From: Azorinus chamasolen | Lineage: Eukaryota > Mollusca > Bivalvia > Cardiida > Solecurtidae | Direction: 5' to 3' | NCBI GenBank assembly: GCA_963576725.1 | Contig: OY755252.1 | Span: forward strand, 40,118,599 to 40,182,598 | DNA: 64,000 nucleotides | In this document: positions 13,001 to 21,089 of the stretch, piece after piece | Layout of the letters: each line of letters opens with the position of its first letter | Numbering within the stretch: the first letter of the stretch is position 1 | The notes under the pieces: generated by a model | What the model saw: the letters and a program-made list of their open reading frames with translations, nothing else | The model's database searches: none | Told to the model about the DNA's origin: nothing | Made by a program: the position numbers and the translations under genes

Positions 13001-14555
13001 TATTCGGAAACCATTCATTTTTGACTGAATATATACAGTATAAGCTTTTATAAAATGGACTGTAAGCATTTTTTATTATATGAATATGTGTACAACTTTT
13101 GGTGTTGATTGATTTTAATATATACATTGTACTTTACATGTTATAAAAATGGGCCGAATATAACTTTAACGCAGTCATTACTTACGTGAGCATTCATTCA
13201 TCAGGTAAAGATATCTCATTTTCATTGAAGGAGCTGATTGAAAAATACATGTACTTGTTGGCATAAGCTGTTTACATGTACCTATAGTATTCTTATGGAC
13301 AAACATAGGCAAATAGTGCAGACCCAGATCTTGAAGTATCAGTCTTCCTGTTTGCCACCGTGGTAGTCTGATCAAGTTATCAAAGTGGTGCCAACTTTAA
13401 CCCTTTCCTCCATAAATACGCCTTTCTACGCCTCTGTAAAAGTCACTTTATGAAACCATTGTGGTAAATAGAGCATTTGCTCCTATAGGAGCAAATGCTC
13501 TATTTATCACAATGGTTTCAAACTACAAAATTCTAAAAAAAAATCCTTTTCTCCAGTTAATGCTCCTTTTCGGTAGATTTATTCAAAATGGTTGGATCTA
13601 AAAATAGCCTGTGAAGGAAAGGGTTAATTGTTCAGCTTTACAAACTGTGGAGAGAAGAGACTTGGTGTAGGTAGCCGCCTTTCATTTATTAACCCTTTAC
13701 TCCATGAATATTCATGTTAGGAATAATGACTAAATATGAATATTAATTAGTTTATTTTTTATAATGGTATATGAACACAGAAAATTTTGGCAATGGCAGA
13801 AACTGTAGACTCATATCTATATTATTTCATGAGCAAACAGAGCAGACCCTGATCTTACGGCTCCTATAGGAGCCATCTGATATGAGTCTACTCTGTCAGC
13901 AAAGGCGTAGAAAGGCGTATTTATGGATGAAAGGGTTAAAGATAGGATAGTTATAAAGTAGGTGTTTGCTTAATGCAAGACAAACGTAATGCAGAAAGCT
14001 CCTTTTGTCGTACATTCGGCTACCACCTGCCTTACAGACCCACAATTAGACCTTTTTAATGGCTTCTTAACCCTTTACCCCATTTATATAAGAAATAATC
14101 ATGAACATTAATTACTGGTAGATAAATTGTTATAAAAGCACATGGACACAGAAATATTTGTCCATGGCAGAAACTATAGAATCATATCTATATTATATCA
14201 AAAGCAAACAGAGCAGACCCTATAGGAGCCGTCTGATCTTGGTCTACTCTGTTTGCAAAGGCATAGAAATGTGTATTTATGGAGGAAAGGGTTAAGGCAG
14301 GTTCTACTGTAATGAGGGTATCATCACAACTGACTGCTATTTATACAACTGTAGCTAAGTCTATGTCTTTTCACAGGTAAATTCAAGACAGACACTGTCC
14401 AGAGATGGGTGTCAGAACTGGAGAAAATGAGAAACCAGTCAATGAACTTGCCAAAGTATTCCAGCCCACAGCTCAACAGATTAAATCCTCAGTCAACAAG
14501 AGAGTCAGCAACTGTCAAACCATTTATGATCAACAACAAGGAATCAAAAGAATAA
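3998..14555 (+). CDS. HDDC2: HD domain-containing protein 2 (5'-deoxynucleotidase family), six coding exons
   Basis: Coding exons 3998-4057, 5567-5691, 9336-9438, 10953-11021, 12044-12182 and 14377-14555 join in frame through GT-AG introns to a 224-aa protein; the human protein is about 204 aa. The HD-domain metal ligands are all present: H41 (SVADHMYRMS), H70-D71 (LSLVHDMAES) and D136 (VKDLDKFDMI). The strings GDIAPSD and EDKHRREK are family signatures. HD proteins of the YfbR/HDDC2 group are metal-dependent nucleoside 5'-monophosphate phosphatases; activity here is by homology. The C-terminal 40 residues after KFKTDTVQRWVSELEKMR are Asn/Ser/Lys-rich and not family-conserved. Introns 1, 2, 4 and 5 are full of MITEs and tandem arrays. 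A likely poly(A) signal is at 18280. Confidence 0.93.
4379..4908. mobile_element. Inverted-repeat (fold-back) element in HDDC2 intron 1
   Basis: Arms 4379-4500 and 4788-4908 are imperfect inverted copies of about 120 bp, sharing ATGGTCATTTCGTC, CCTTAATTTATATAGTAGAC and ACATAGGGAT.AAGTTTTCAC. A shorter direct duplication (CAGTTTGC..ATTGCC..CATGC) lies between. No protein is encoded. Confidence 0.7.
5181..5359 (+). mobile_element. MITE A/B chimera, HDDC2 intron 1
   Basis: A-type short arm (TTTCATGCATTTGCAAACAG), degenerate core GCTCATACAAGAGCTG, and a long arm ending AAGGGTTAA. It shares its right TTAA with the next MITE. Confidence 0.75.
5356..5515 (-). mobile_element. MITE family B, truncated
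   Basis: TTAACCCTTTACTCCATGAA at the left, then a typical long arm up to CGCAAACCGAGC; it breaks off before the core. It abuts the previous MITE through a shared TTAA. Confidence 0.7.
5567..5691 (+). CDS. HDDC2: HDDC2 coding exon 2
   Basis: Begins after TTACAG and ends before GTAAGT, phase 2. It encodes RVQRTGWVLRKV and the first HD-domain histidine in ESVADHMYRM, ending GLNKE plus two bases of an Arg codon. Confidence 0.95.
5733..5808 (+). repeat. 19-bp tandem repeat x4
   Basis: Four copies of a unit reading GTATCACATGATTGTTTGT, directly downstream of HDDC2 exon 2. Confidence 0.8.
5809..6145. other. HDDC2 intron 2, no recognised feature
   Basis: AT-rich intron sequence without repeats I can delimit. 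Confidence 0.4.
6146..6300 (-). mobile_element. MITE family B, internally deleted
   Basis: Left end AACCTTTACTCCATGAATT, long arm, then only the right half of the core (ATAGGAGCTGCCTGATCTGG) and CTCTGTTTGCAAAGGCAT. Confidence 0.7.
6380..6627. repeat. Inverted repeat around CCTTATCTGTAACCCTG
   Basis: CAGGGTTACAGATAAGG at 6388-6404 and CCTTATCTGTAACCCTG at about 6608-6624 are inverted. AATACCCAATT motifs occur inside both halves (near 6414 and 6535-6600). A probable small DNA element with ends inside HDDC2 intron 2. Confidence 0.55.
6828..6974 (+). mobile_element. MITE family A, long-arm half
   Basis: From TGGAATTTGATAGATCTATC through CATTCAGTAGGTATTGACA to ACAGGGAAAGGGTTAA. The short arm and hairpin are missing. 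Confidence 0.75.
7035..7264 (+). mobile_element. MITE family C, full copy
   Basis: TTAACCCATTCC ... GGAAAGGGTTAA, 230 bp. The perfect central hairpin extends from GAAACCATTGTGATAAATAG across GCTCCTATAGGAGC to its mirror. It shares its right TTAA with the D element. Confidence 0.9.
7261..7477 (+). mobile_element. MITE family D, copy lacking the core
   Basis: TTAACCCTTCGCTTGCTATT ... CAGCAAGCGAAGGGTTAA; TIR CCCTTCGCTTGCT/AGCAAGCGAAGGG. Compared with the copy at 34939 the central GCTCCTGAAGGAGC hairpin is missing. Confidence 0.85.
7546..9290 (+). mobile_element. Pearl-like element with ten 165-bp tandem units
   Basis: Head hairpin AGCTCACCAGAGCAC/GTGCTCAGGGTGAGCT (7548-7583), then a GTCC/GTCGTC microsatellite (7595-7640). 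About ten tandem copies follow with period near 165 bp (TTTGAAAATCTTCTCCTCTG at about 7657, 7821, 7986, 8151, 8316, 8481, 8645, 8810, 8975, 9140). Each unit carries GGGGTCAAAATTGGCCCCGC. It fills most of HDDC2 intron 2 and ends 45 bp before exon 3. 165 is a multiple of 3, so parts are open on the minus strand by chance. Confidence 0.85.
9336..9438 (+). CDS. HDDC2: HDDC2 coding exon 3
   Basis: Acceptor TTCCACAG, donor GTGAGT. It encodes the catalytic HD pair in CIKLSLVHDMAESIVGDIAP and the following KEDKHRREK. Confidence 0.95.
9457..9661 (-). mobile_element. MITE family A, core half-deleted
   Basis: TTAACCCTTTACCCGTTCTG ... TTATTAA. Only the right half of the hairpin (GGAGCCATCTGATCTGGG) is present. 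Confidence 0.8.
9684..10044 (+). mobile_element. MITE A/B chimera interrupted by a palindromic insert
   Basis: TTAACCCTTTCTGAGCATAA start, short arm with GCATTTGCAAACAG, degenerate core, then the host is split between GATCTG and ATTCTACAG by the palindrome at 9812-9920. It ends GGAAATGGTTAT. Confidence 0.75.
9812..9920. mobile_element. Nested palindromic element (TGGGTCC...GGACCCA type)
   Basis: Near-perfect palindrome: GCTTATAAAACTTTTTAG ... CTAAAAGTTTTATAAGC, with GTTCGTTCTCAA..TTGAGAACGAAC inside. A second copy is at 48728-48905 and a half copy near 33868. Confidence 0.75.
10124..10379 (-). mobile_element. MITE family A, full copy
   Basis: Degenerate left end TTCACCCTTTCCTTGCTC, core GCTCCTGTAGGAGT, right end GAAGGAAAGGGTTAA. 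HDDC2 intron 3. Confidence 0.85.
10457..10699 (+). mobile_element. MITE family A, full copy
   Basis: TTAACCCTTTCCCTCATATG start, perfect core GACGGCTCCTAGAGGAGCCG, long arm with GAATATTCAGTAGGTACTG; right end ACAGGTTAA has lost a few bases. Confidence 0.9.
10953..11021 (+). CDS. HDDC2: HDDC2 coding exon 4
   Basis: A 69-bp phase-0 exon after a long pyrimidine tract and CAG, with donor GTAAGC. It encodes TAMSHISSLVNEEAGSELMS and LWE; the LWEEYE motif of the family is completed in exon 5. Confidence 0.9.
11112..11340 (+). mobile_element. MITE family C, full copy
   Basis: TTAACCCTTTACTCCATAGG ... GGAGGAAAGGGTTAT, with intact hairpin core GCATTTGCTCCTATAGGAGC. HDDC2 intron 4. Confidence 0.9.
11342..11530 (-). 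mobile_element. Two short A/B MITE fragments
   Basis: 11342-11406 holds collapsed ends (CTTTACTCCATG, TTTGCAAATGC, GGGTTAA). 11440-11530 is an A fragment with CCATTCCCTGCTGAATATTC, TCCTACAGGAGCC and TTTGCAAATGCG. Confidence 0.6.
11617..11970 (+). repeat. 42-bp minisatellite x8
   Basis: Eight near-identical units of 42 bp (CAGTGTTACAATATTTCTTG + TTCAAACACCCCACC[G/C]TGCTAG). The main variation is a single G/C position. The unit is a multiple of 3, so frames stay open on both strands. An A-run (11984-12003) follows, 41 bp before HDDC2 exon 5. Confidence 0.95.
12044..12182 (+). CDS. HDDC2: HDDC2 coding exon 5
   Basis: Acceptor TTTTGTAG, donor GTGTGT. It encodes EYEEQKTLESQFVKDLDKFD, including the last metal-binding Asp, and then YEYEQLENKPGFLQEFFDST, a close match to the family's ASEYEDLEHKPGRLQDFYDS. 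Confidence 0.95.
12272..12342 (+). repeat. Short tandem duplication
   Basis: AGTAACAAATCAACATACTC appears twice, about 33 bp apart, just downstream of HDDC2 exon 5. Confidence 0.7.
12512..12625 (+). mobile_element. Degenerate A/B MITE fragment
   Basis: ACAAACAAAGTAGATCCAGA ... AGGGTCTGCTGCGTTTGCC retains the hairpin; both ends are lost. Confidence 0.55.
12626..13396. other. HDDC2 intron 5, little recognised
   Basis: AT-rich intron sequence. A weak relic with GCAGACCCAGATCTTG lies near 13317; otherwise nothing I can define. Confidence 0.4.
13397..13627 (-). mobile_element. MITE family C, full copy
   Basis: TTAACCCTTTCCTCCATAAA ... GGAAAGGGTTAA, inverted relative to 7035, with intact core GCTCCTATAGGAGC. 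Confidence 0.9.
13689..13939 (-). mobile_element. MITE family B, full copy
   Basis: TTAACCCTTTACTCCATGAA ... ATGAAAGGGTTAA; core TTACGGCTCCTATAGGAGCC. A reference copy for family B. Confidence 0.9.
13950..14062. mobile_element. Degenerate F-type MITE fragment
   Basis: Contains GCTTAATGCAAGACAAACGT, AGAAAGCTCC and CCACCTGCC, as in the F1 family, but no ends. Confidence 0.5.
14067..14295 (-). mobile_element. MITE family B, core half-deleted
   Basis: TTAACCCTTTACCCCATTTA ... GGAGGAAAGGGTTAA. The hairpin lacks its left half (GAGCAGACCC joined to TATAGGAGCCGTCTGATC). Confidence 0.85.
14377..14555 (+). CDS. HDDC2: HDDC2 coding exon 6 with stop
   Basis: Acceptor TTTTCACAG. It encodes GKFKTDTVQRWVSELEKMR and a variable tail, with stop TAA at 14553-14555. 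It is the last exon, so the 3' UTR begins here and may run to about 18300 through several MITEs, or be spliced or terminated earlier. Confidence 0.9.
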
Positions 14556-14666
14556 ACGACCAAGATTCTTCATTTTTGTGCTATTTTATATTGTATAGCC
14601 TGCAAAGCAGGAAGGCACTGAGGAACTGTTTTGTGTCATCTGTCTGTCCGTCCATCACATTTTATT

Positions 14667-14916
14667 TTAATCCTTTCCCTGTTCTATATTTATTCCAAAT
14701 TTCAATACCTACTGAATATTCATGGTCAAAATAGTAATAAAGAAATATGGAAGGCGGAACATTGTAGCCATTTTAGAAAGTTAAGAAACAGATCTATCAA
14801 ATTCTATGAGCAAACAGCGCAGAACCTGATCAGACGGTTCCTCTAGGAGCCGTCTGATCTGGGTCTACTCTGTTTTCAAATGCGTGAAAACATGTTTATA
14901 TGAGGGAAAGGGTTAA
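14667..14916 (-). mobile_element. MITE family A, full copy
   Basis: TTAATCCTTTCCCTGTTCTA ... GAGGGAAAGGGTTAA; core GACGGTTCCTCTAGGAGCCG. Starts about 110 bp past the HDDC2 stop, so probably in the 3' UTR or just beyond. Confidence 0.9.
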
Positions 14917-14959
14917 GAGATGGAAGATAATGGCATGTGCATAACAGAGCTACAGATAA

Positions 14960-15110
14960 TGGTGTGTACCCAAATACTAAAATTGTCATTTCTCCACCAA
15001 ACCCTATAATGTGACCACTCTTTAGAATCGTCTCAGAGTTATTCTTGAAAATGTTTAAATTTATGCATCTTATCTGGACCTCTGCATATTCATTTTTTCT
15101 GTCTGTCCAG
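14960..15110. mobile_element. E-type element fragment (CTCCACCAAACCCTA)
   Basis: Contains TTTCTCCACCAAACCCTATA, GTGACCACTCTTTAGAATCG and TTATGCATCTTATCTGG. The same sequence is at 52101, 58755, 61890, 62040 and 63755. Confidence 0.6.
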
Positions 15111-15182
15111 CAAAAGAGACAGCAATACAATAACAGGAAGCATTTAATCCTTTACCTGATAGATACTTGATACCATTTGAGG

Positions 15183-15462
15183 TACAGTTGAACTTCGATA
15201 TCTCGAACTCGGATAACTCGAACTTCGGGATAACGCGAACAAAAACTTCAGTCCTTCCAAAATTTACAATACAGACTTGCTCTAAAAGATATCGCTACAT
15301 ATATCAGGAAACACATGTGACAGCTTAATACAGGTCTAAAGTAATGCTGAAAGCTCCTACAGGTCCTTTAGACCTGTATTACGCTGTGGCCTTGAGAAAT
15401 TGTTCAGACTCAAACTAATTTGTATGGTCCCTTGAAGATCGAGTTATCGAAGTTTAACTGTA
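15183..15462. mobile_element. TA-flanked pogo-like MITE
   Basis: Inverted ends TACAGTTGAACTTCGATA and TATCGAAGTTTAACTGTA with TA flanks; 280 bp, non-coding. The middle has GAAAGCTCCTACAGGTCC, related to the shared CTCCT..AGGAG core. Confidence 0.8.
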
Positions 15463-15469
15463 CATTGTA

Positions 15470-15775
15470 TTTGCAAACAGGTGATCAGATGGCTTCTATC
15501 TGTTCAGAGTCTGCTGTGTTTGCTTATGGAATACTATAGATCTGATTCTGCAGTTTCTGCCATGGTCAGAATTGCTGTGTTCATTCTACAAAACAGAAAC
15601 TCATCTTATTATTTGTGATCATCTGATCTGTTTGCTTTTGAAATTGTGATAAAACTATCTGTACAGTTTCTGCCAATACCCAAAAAAATTCTGTTTACAT
15701 ATACTTTTATAAAAATTCAGCTAGTATATATTCATGATGTCACTCTTTCTTATATTGAAACAGGAAAAGGGTTAA
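15470..15775 (+). mobile_element. Degenerate A/B MITE fragments
   Basis: Two broken pieces: hairpin and GTTTCTGCCATGG at 15470-15590, and a long arm at 15600-15775 ending ACAGGAAAAGGGTTAA. Confidence 0.6.
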
Positions 15776-15800
15776 CATGAGAGTTAACTATTGTTGTATA

Positions 15801-16039
15801 TTAACCCATTCCCTCATATTGACGTCTTTTGATGACTCTATAAAAGTCACTTAAAATGACTTTGTGAAACCATTGTGATAAATAGAGCATTTGCTCCTAT
15901 AGGAGCACATGCTCCATTTATCACATTGGTTTCAAACTACAAAATTCTAATATTTACCTTTTCTCCAGTTAATGCTCCTTTTCGGTAGATTCATTCAAAG
16001 AGGTTGTATCTAAAAATGGCCTATGAGGTAATGGGTTAA
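15801..16039 (-). mobile_element. MITE family C, full copy
   Basis: TTAACCCATTCCCTCATATT ... GGTAATGGGTTAA, with core GCATTTGCTCCTATAGGAGC and a few arm substitutions. Confidence 0.9.
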
Positions 16040-16224
16040 GCATCATTAGAATGGTTCCCTGTATTAATTTTGTAGCTAATATTTAAGTCTTTAATCTTTA
16101 TTAAAGATAATTCCATGATATTTCATGTTGGATAAAATATCATTAAATACAAGTGGATTGTCTTTAAGTAAAATCCTGCACATTTTTAATATAAATCAAT
16201 AAACACCAATAATTGTACGAATGT

Positions 16225-17245
16225 AGGTAAAAATGCCACAGGTAAAAATGCCTTAGGTAAATATGCCATAGGTAAAAATGCCACAGGTAAAAATGCCACA
16301 GGTAAAGTGGTAAAAATGCCACAGTTAAAAAAAAACAACAACATATTTTTAAATTTATAAAAAGAAAACTGTATGATTTGAAAAAATATGTTATAATATC
16401 ATTTCATAATCAATTTTAGTATATAAAACCATTTAAATATGTTCAAAATTAAAAATATTTATTATTATTTTCTGGCATTTGACGGGTGGTGTCTGGGTCT
16501 ACTCTGTTAAAAAATGCCACAGTTATAAAAAAATAAATTAATAACAAATATTTTTGAATTTATAAAAGGAAACTATATTTTGAAAAAATATTGTTATAAT
16601 AGTAGACCCAGGTTATATAGGAGCAGTCTGATCAGGATCTGCTCTGTTTGTTACTGGATTTTGATAGATATTGAAATCTTACCTACTTGTTTCTTATGAT
16701 TTTTCCGATAAATTATTTAAACAGAGTTGACCCAGACACCTTCCCTCAAATGCCAGAGGTATATAAAAACATTATTTAATAACAAATATTTGGAAATTTT
16801 GTCTGAGTCCAAAATGAAAAAAAATATTTTTCATACAATTATTTAAAAAAAAATATAGACCAAAATTGATAATGAAATGATATTACAACATATTTTTTCA
16901 AATTATACAGTTTTCCTTTTATAAATTTAAAAATATTTGTTATTAATTTTTTTTCAGAGGTATATAAAACATTATTTAATAACAAATATTTGGAAATTTT
17001 GTGTGAGTCAAAAATAAAAAAAAGGTTTTTCATACAACTATTTAAAAAAAAATATACCAAAATTGATAATGAAATTATATATTGTTTCCTTTTATAAATT
17101 AAAAAATATTTGTTACTCTTTTTTTTTTTAACTGTGGCATTTTTACCTATGGCATATTTACCTAAGGCATTTTTACCACTTTACCTGTGGCATTTTTACC
17201 TATGGCATATTTACCTAAGGCATTTTTACCTGTGGCATTTTTACC
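16225..17245. mobile_element. 1-kb fold-back element with tandem-repeat ends
   Basis: The left end is 5-6 tandem copies of GGTAAAAATGCCACA-like units (16225-16325); the right end is the same array inverted (17130-17245). Inner arms also pair: AATTTATAAAA.GAAAACTGTA and GAAAAAATATGTTATAATAT face their complements near 16880-16930. A MITE-like hairpin piece (ATCAGGATCTGCTCTGTTTG) sits near 16630. No open frame. Confidence 0.85.
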
Positions 17246-17483
17246 GCACACCTAATTGTACACATATTCATATAATTAGAATAATAATAATAATAATACA
17301 GTCTATTTTCCAACAGTATATTCAGCTTAATTTTAAAGATATCTTTTAATTTTTGATAATGGCAGAAACTATAGGATTAATTAGGTTGAAACTTCTACAC
17401 CATCTGTCTGTGTCTAATGATTTCCGCATCACATTTTTTCATCACACTTCTGCTGGCAGATTACACACATATTCCTTCTAATA

Positions 17484-17676
17484 CAGCAAAACCCCTCAAA
17501 ACTGGAGTTTAGTAAAAAATAATTTAGACCTTTTTTATAGGTGGCTACTTAATGCAGGATGAAAATCCTGCAAAAGGCTCTTTTGGGAACTTTCTGTAAG
17601 TGTCTCATCCTGCCACCTTTCTTACAGTCTGGCATTGATACTAATTTGGTCGTCTTGCCTAGAGGGGTTTACTGTA
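17484..17676. mobile_element. F-type MITE, degenerate full copy
   Basis: ACAGCAAAACCCCTCAAAAC ... GAGGGGTTTACTGTA. Inside are GGTGGCTACTTAATGCAGGA and a degraded core AAGGCTCTTTTGGGAAC. Confidence 0.65.
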
Positions 17677-17827
17677 CTTCTATTTTATGATGGAGTGAAA
17701 TTGTTTTTAAAGCATAATCTCTCTTTAGCGACTACTTAATATATTAGCATGGATGTGTTTAAAAGCAAGTGAGTGTTTGATACAGAACAAAGGTACGGTA
17801 TATGTTATGTCCAGCAATAACGAATTC

Positions 17828-18099
17828 CCTGATGGGCTATTTTTAGATCCAACCTCTGAATAAATCTACCGAAAAAGAGCATCTACTAGAAACAAGATTG
17901 TGTGGTTTTGAAACCATTGTGATAAATACATGTAGTGCATTTTGCAGCATAGGATCAAATGCTCTTTTTATCACAATGGTTTCTAAACTACACGGTTCTA
18001 AAATTTTCCTTTCTTCTTTTAAATGCCCTTTTCAGTAGATGTCTAAAAATAGCCTATGAGGTAATGAGTCTAAAAATAGCCTATGAGGTAATGGGTTAA
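17828..18099. mobile_element. MITE family C variant with two like arms
   Basis: Both ends carry the same C-type arm (GGGCTATTTTTAGATCCAAC at the left, its inverse at the right), so this copy is fully palindromic; the right arm is partly duplicated (CTAAAAATAGCCTATGAGGT twice). It ends GGTAATGGGTTAA. Confidence 0.7.
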
Positions 18100-18279
18100 G
18101 CAGTTTGCATCTTGATGAGATGTCGAGTAGACATAAAGTTACTTACTGCCTCATCTGGATCCACACTGTTTGCAAAGATATTCACCATTTCACAGATATC
18201 ACATGAAAGATTTACTGGATGAATGGATGTGTCATTTTATTCATATGTATGTATCTAAATGTATGACTAAGTCACTTGT

Positions 18280-18285
18280 AATAAA
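18280..18285 (+). terminator. Candidate HDDC2 poly(A) signal
   Basis: AATAAA followed by a T-rich and TG-rich stretch (TTTTATTATGTCATAATGTG). It lies 3.7 kb past the stop codon, so the assignment is tentative. Confidence 0.35.
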
Positions 18286-18339
18286 CTTTTATTATGTCAT
18301 AATGTGTTTTCTGTATAATATTTTATGAACCCTACTATA

Positions 18340-18400
18340 GACACTGGTACAGCTTCAACTGGATCTGTCTCATCTTGGTCTACTCTGTTTGCAAAGGCAT
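18340..18400. mobile_element. A/B MITE short-arm relic
   Basis: CTTGGTCTACTCTGTTTGCA followed by AAGGCATATAAAGG; no ends. Confidence 0.45.
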
Positions 18401-18525
18401 ATAAAGGCAGAATAACTGAATTATCAAGTAAATTGTTAAAAAACAAGGATGTCCACATGGAAGATTTGGTTTGGGCAAATGTGTTGCCACAGTAAATAAT
18501 TTCACGTACTATTGTTATTATAACA

Positions 18526-18532
18526 CCCCCCC

Positions 18533-18563
<31 letters not shown>

Positions 18564-18566
18564 AAA
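18526..18566 (+). repeat. C28-A13 homopolymer tract
   Basis: 28 C followed by 13 A. It immediately precedes the GTTTGAGAGGGG element copy, and the length may be a sequencing or assembly estimate. Confidence 0.9.
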
Positions 18567-18835
18567 CGAAGTTTGAGAGGGGTTATATAGGAGTCGGTGT
18601 GTTGGTCGGTAGGTTGGTCTGTCTGTGTGTCTCTGCCTGTCTGTAATAATTACACGTACTATTGTTATTATTATACCTCCCACAAACGAAGTTTGAGAGG
18701 GGTATATAGGAGTCAGTGGGTTGGTTGGTTGGTCTGTCTGTCTGTCTGTCTGTCCGTGACACAACCTGGTTTAATTTGCGATCAAGGCAGCTGAGCGGGG
18801 GTATTCCATCACCTTTAGTGATAGTTATAGTTGTT
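18567..18835 (+). mobile_element. Hairpin-headed element, tandem pair (CGAAGTTTGAGAGGGG)
   Basis: Two head copies, at 18567 and 18684 (AACGAAGTTTGAGAGGGG), each followed by GGAGTC..GTTGGT and a CTGT microsatellite. The body ends GGTATTCCATCACCTTTAGT. An inverted copy sits at 53288-53399 inside a MITE. The layout resembles pearl/Helentron-type elements. Confidence 0.6.
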
Positions 18836-19165
18836 ATTATCATTATTATTAATTTTCTTTTATTATATTATTTTTGGTAGTCGTAGTCATTATGTAATAT
18901 TAGTAGTAACAGTAGTAATATTACATGTATAATTATCATATCATTATTACTACATTAGGTTCATCAGTATACAGAAATATCTCCTTCTAGATTAGTGTTG
19001 TTATTTATGTCACATTTTAGCAAGTTCTTAAAGTTCGTGTTAGGTTCTAGAAGAGAAAAAATGGTATTAAATTTAGAATCCTACATTATCGTTTCTGGTT
19101 TCCCAATTTGTGGACATTATCAGGAATAATTTAAAGTTGGTGAAAACATTGAACTGTACATGTAG
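18836..19165. other. Intergenic, simple-sequence rich
   Basis: Contains TAT/ATT and AGT microsatellite-like runs (18833-18960); nothing else recognised. Confidence 0.5.
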
Positions 19166-19590
19166 TTAAGCCTTCACTCCATGAATATTCATGTCAGAAA
19201 TGATGACTGAATATTAATGAGCTGGATATTTATAATGGCATCATAAATAAAGCAGTTTTTACCTTGGCAGAAACGGTAAAATTAGATATACAGTAAAACC
19301 CCCTCTAATGTGACCACTTCATGAATAAACATACCTGTCTTTATAAGCAGGTGGTTGCTTAATGCAGGACAAAAGTAATGCAGAAAGCTCCTGTAGGAGC
19401 TTTCTGCATTACTTTTATCCTGCATTAAACTACCACCTACATCTAGCACCCAGAATTACACCTATTTTAGGTGGTCGCATTAGCGGGGTTTTACTGTACA
19501 TGTATGCTATTTCATAAGCAAATGGACACTGATCAGATGGCTTCTACAAGCCTAATCTGGGTCTGCTCTGTTTGCAAAAGGCATTCAAAA
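19166..19590 (-). mobile_element. MITE family B carrying a nested F1 MITE
   Basis: B left end TTAAGCCTTCACTCCATGAA, long arm up to AATTAGATATA. The F1 element 19289-19498 follows, then the rest of B (TTTCATAAGCAAATGGACAC, degraded hairpin, CTCTGTTTGCAAAAGGC). Confidence 0.8.
19289..19498. mobile_element. F1 pogo-like MITE, nested in B
   Basis: TACAGTAAAACCCCCTCTAA ... TTAGCGGGGTTTTACTGTA, TA-flanked. The perfect inner hairpin has core AGAAAGCTCCTGTAGGAGCT. Inserted in the ATATA of the host's GATCTATAT-like site. Confidence 0.9.
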
Positions 19591-19739
19591 CTTGAGAAAA
19601 ACTTTAAAACACTCATTGTAAATTAATTTAGATCCAGAAAATAATTAATGATACATGTACTTTGAAGTCAGACTGCTTTACGTATTCTAGATGCAAGTCC
19701 AGTATGTTGTATGTGTGCTCATAGTCAAATATGAATTTT

Positions 19740-20260
19740 ATGGGCATCGTAGAATGCTTGTAAATGCAAGTCAAATCTGTTTGATGTGGATCCAGAATGT
19801 TTGCAGGTGTATGTCAAGTCTGGCTGTTTGTAAACAGGTCTGGTGTATTATGTAGATCCAGAATGTTTACAGATGTATGTCAAGTATGGCTGTTTGTAAA
19901 CAAGTCTGGTGTAGTATGTAGATCCAGAATGCTTGCAAATGAAACCAAATCAATTTCGTGTAGATCGAGAATGCTTGCAGATGTATGTCAGGTATGGATG
20001 TTTCTAAACAAGTCTGGTGTAGTATATAGATCCAGAATGCTTGCAAATGAAACCAAATCAATATCATGTAGATCCAGAATGCTTGCAAATGCAAACGAGT
20101 ATGTTTTGTGTGGATCTGGAATGGTTGCTAATACAAAGTCAAGTCATGTGTGTTCCATTGGAATCCAGAAGGCTTGCAGGTGAATTTCCAAGTTTTACGG
20201 TTTTGTAAGTCAAGTCAGGTTGCATTATGTGGATCTAGAATGCTTACACATGCAAGTCAT
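19740..20260 (+). repeat. Degenerate minisatellite (GTAGATCCAGAATG units)
   Basis: Repeats of GTAGATCCAGAATGCTTGCA in two unit types, joined by CAAGTCTGGTGTAGTATGTA or AATGAAACCAAATCAAT; a higher-order repeat of roughly 110 bp. Non-coding. Confidence 0.75.
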
Positions 20261-20346
20261 AACGACTAGGAGTGAAAAGGACCTCTCTTGCCATAACTGA
20301 TATTTAAACGTCAGACACCATAACAACAAGCACTGTTACTTTTTTT

Positions 20347-20550
20347 TAACTCTTTATCTGTTGAATATTCATGTTAGAAATATTGACACCACAGCTATTA
20401 TTAGGTGATTTTCTTATAAATAATATATGAACACATGGTGGTTGGGCCCTGGAAAAACCTGTTGAATCAGATGCTGATTCAGATCCACATACATGTATAT
20501 AATTCCATAAGCAAACAGCCTTAACTAAATGAATATTCATGTAAGATTCC
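20347..20550 (-). mobile_element. Degenerate family B MITE
   Basis: TTAACTCTTTATCTGTTGAA start, long arm with GTTGAATCAGATG, then AATTCCATAAGCAAACAG. Followed by a second B left end (ATGAATATTCATGTAAG) and a C-rich run. Confidence 0.6.
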
Positions 20551-20601
20551 CCCCCCCCCTCCCCCACACACAGATACACCTCTTTCCAATATCAATTTGT
20601 A

Positions 20602-20848
20602 TTAACTCTTTCCCTCATATAAATACCTTTTCACGCATTTCAAACAGAGTAGACACATGTCAGATCCTATATGAGCTCCCTGATAAGAGTATGCTGTGTT
20701 TGCTTATGGAATATGATAGAACTGTTTCTTTACTTTCTAAAATGGCTACAATTTTCCATCTTCCATATTTCCTTATAACTATTTTGTCCATAAATATTCA
20801 GTATAGGTATGGAAATTTGTTATAAACATAGAACAGGGAAAATGTTAA
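20602..20848 (+). mobile_element. MITE family A, full but eroded copy
   Basis: TTAACTCTTTCCCTCATATA ... ACAGGGAAAATGTTAA; the core is degraded (GATCCTATATGAGCTCC). Shares its right TTAA with the next fragment. Confidence 0.8.
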
Positions 20849-20945
20849 CCCTTGCACACATGCACTACCATTTGCAAATAGTATGGATCAGACGGCTCCT
20901 AGATAATCTGGATCTGCACTGCTGGTCATTAAAAAAACTTTTCAT
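20845..20945 (+). mobile_element. D-like MITE fragment
   Basis: TTAACCCTTGCACACATGCA then ATTTGCAAATAGTATGGATC and ATCAGACGGCTCCTAGAT; no right end. Confidence 0.5.
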
Positions 20946-21089
20946 ACTAAGTAGACTCTATACACACTGATGAGCTATTCTTCTATGAGAATTCAAGGTT
21001 GGAAGGGTTCAATTATAGATAAGGAAACTCAGAGGAAAAACAGAATCATGTCTCTAACATACGAGACCCTGGCCAGACATGTACAATTC

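Noticed and set aside
14405..14734. 109-codon frame overlapping HDDC2 exon 6
   Set aside because: Out of frame with the HDDC2 reading; it is a shadow running into a MITE.
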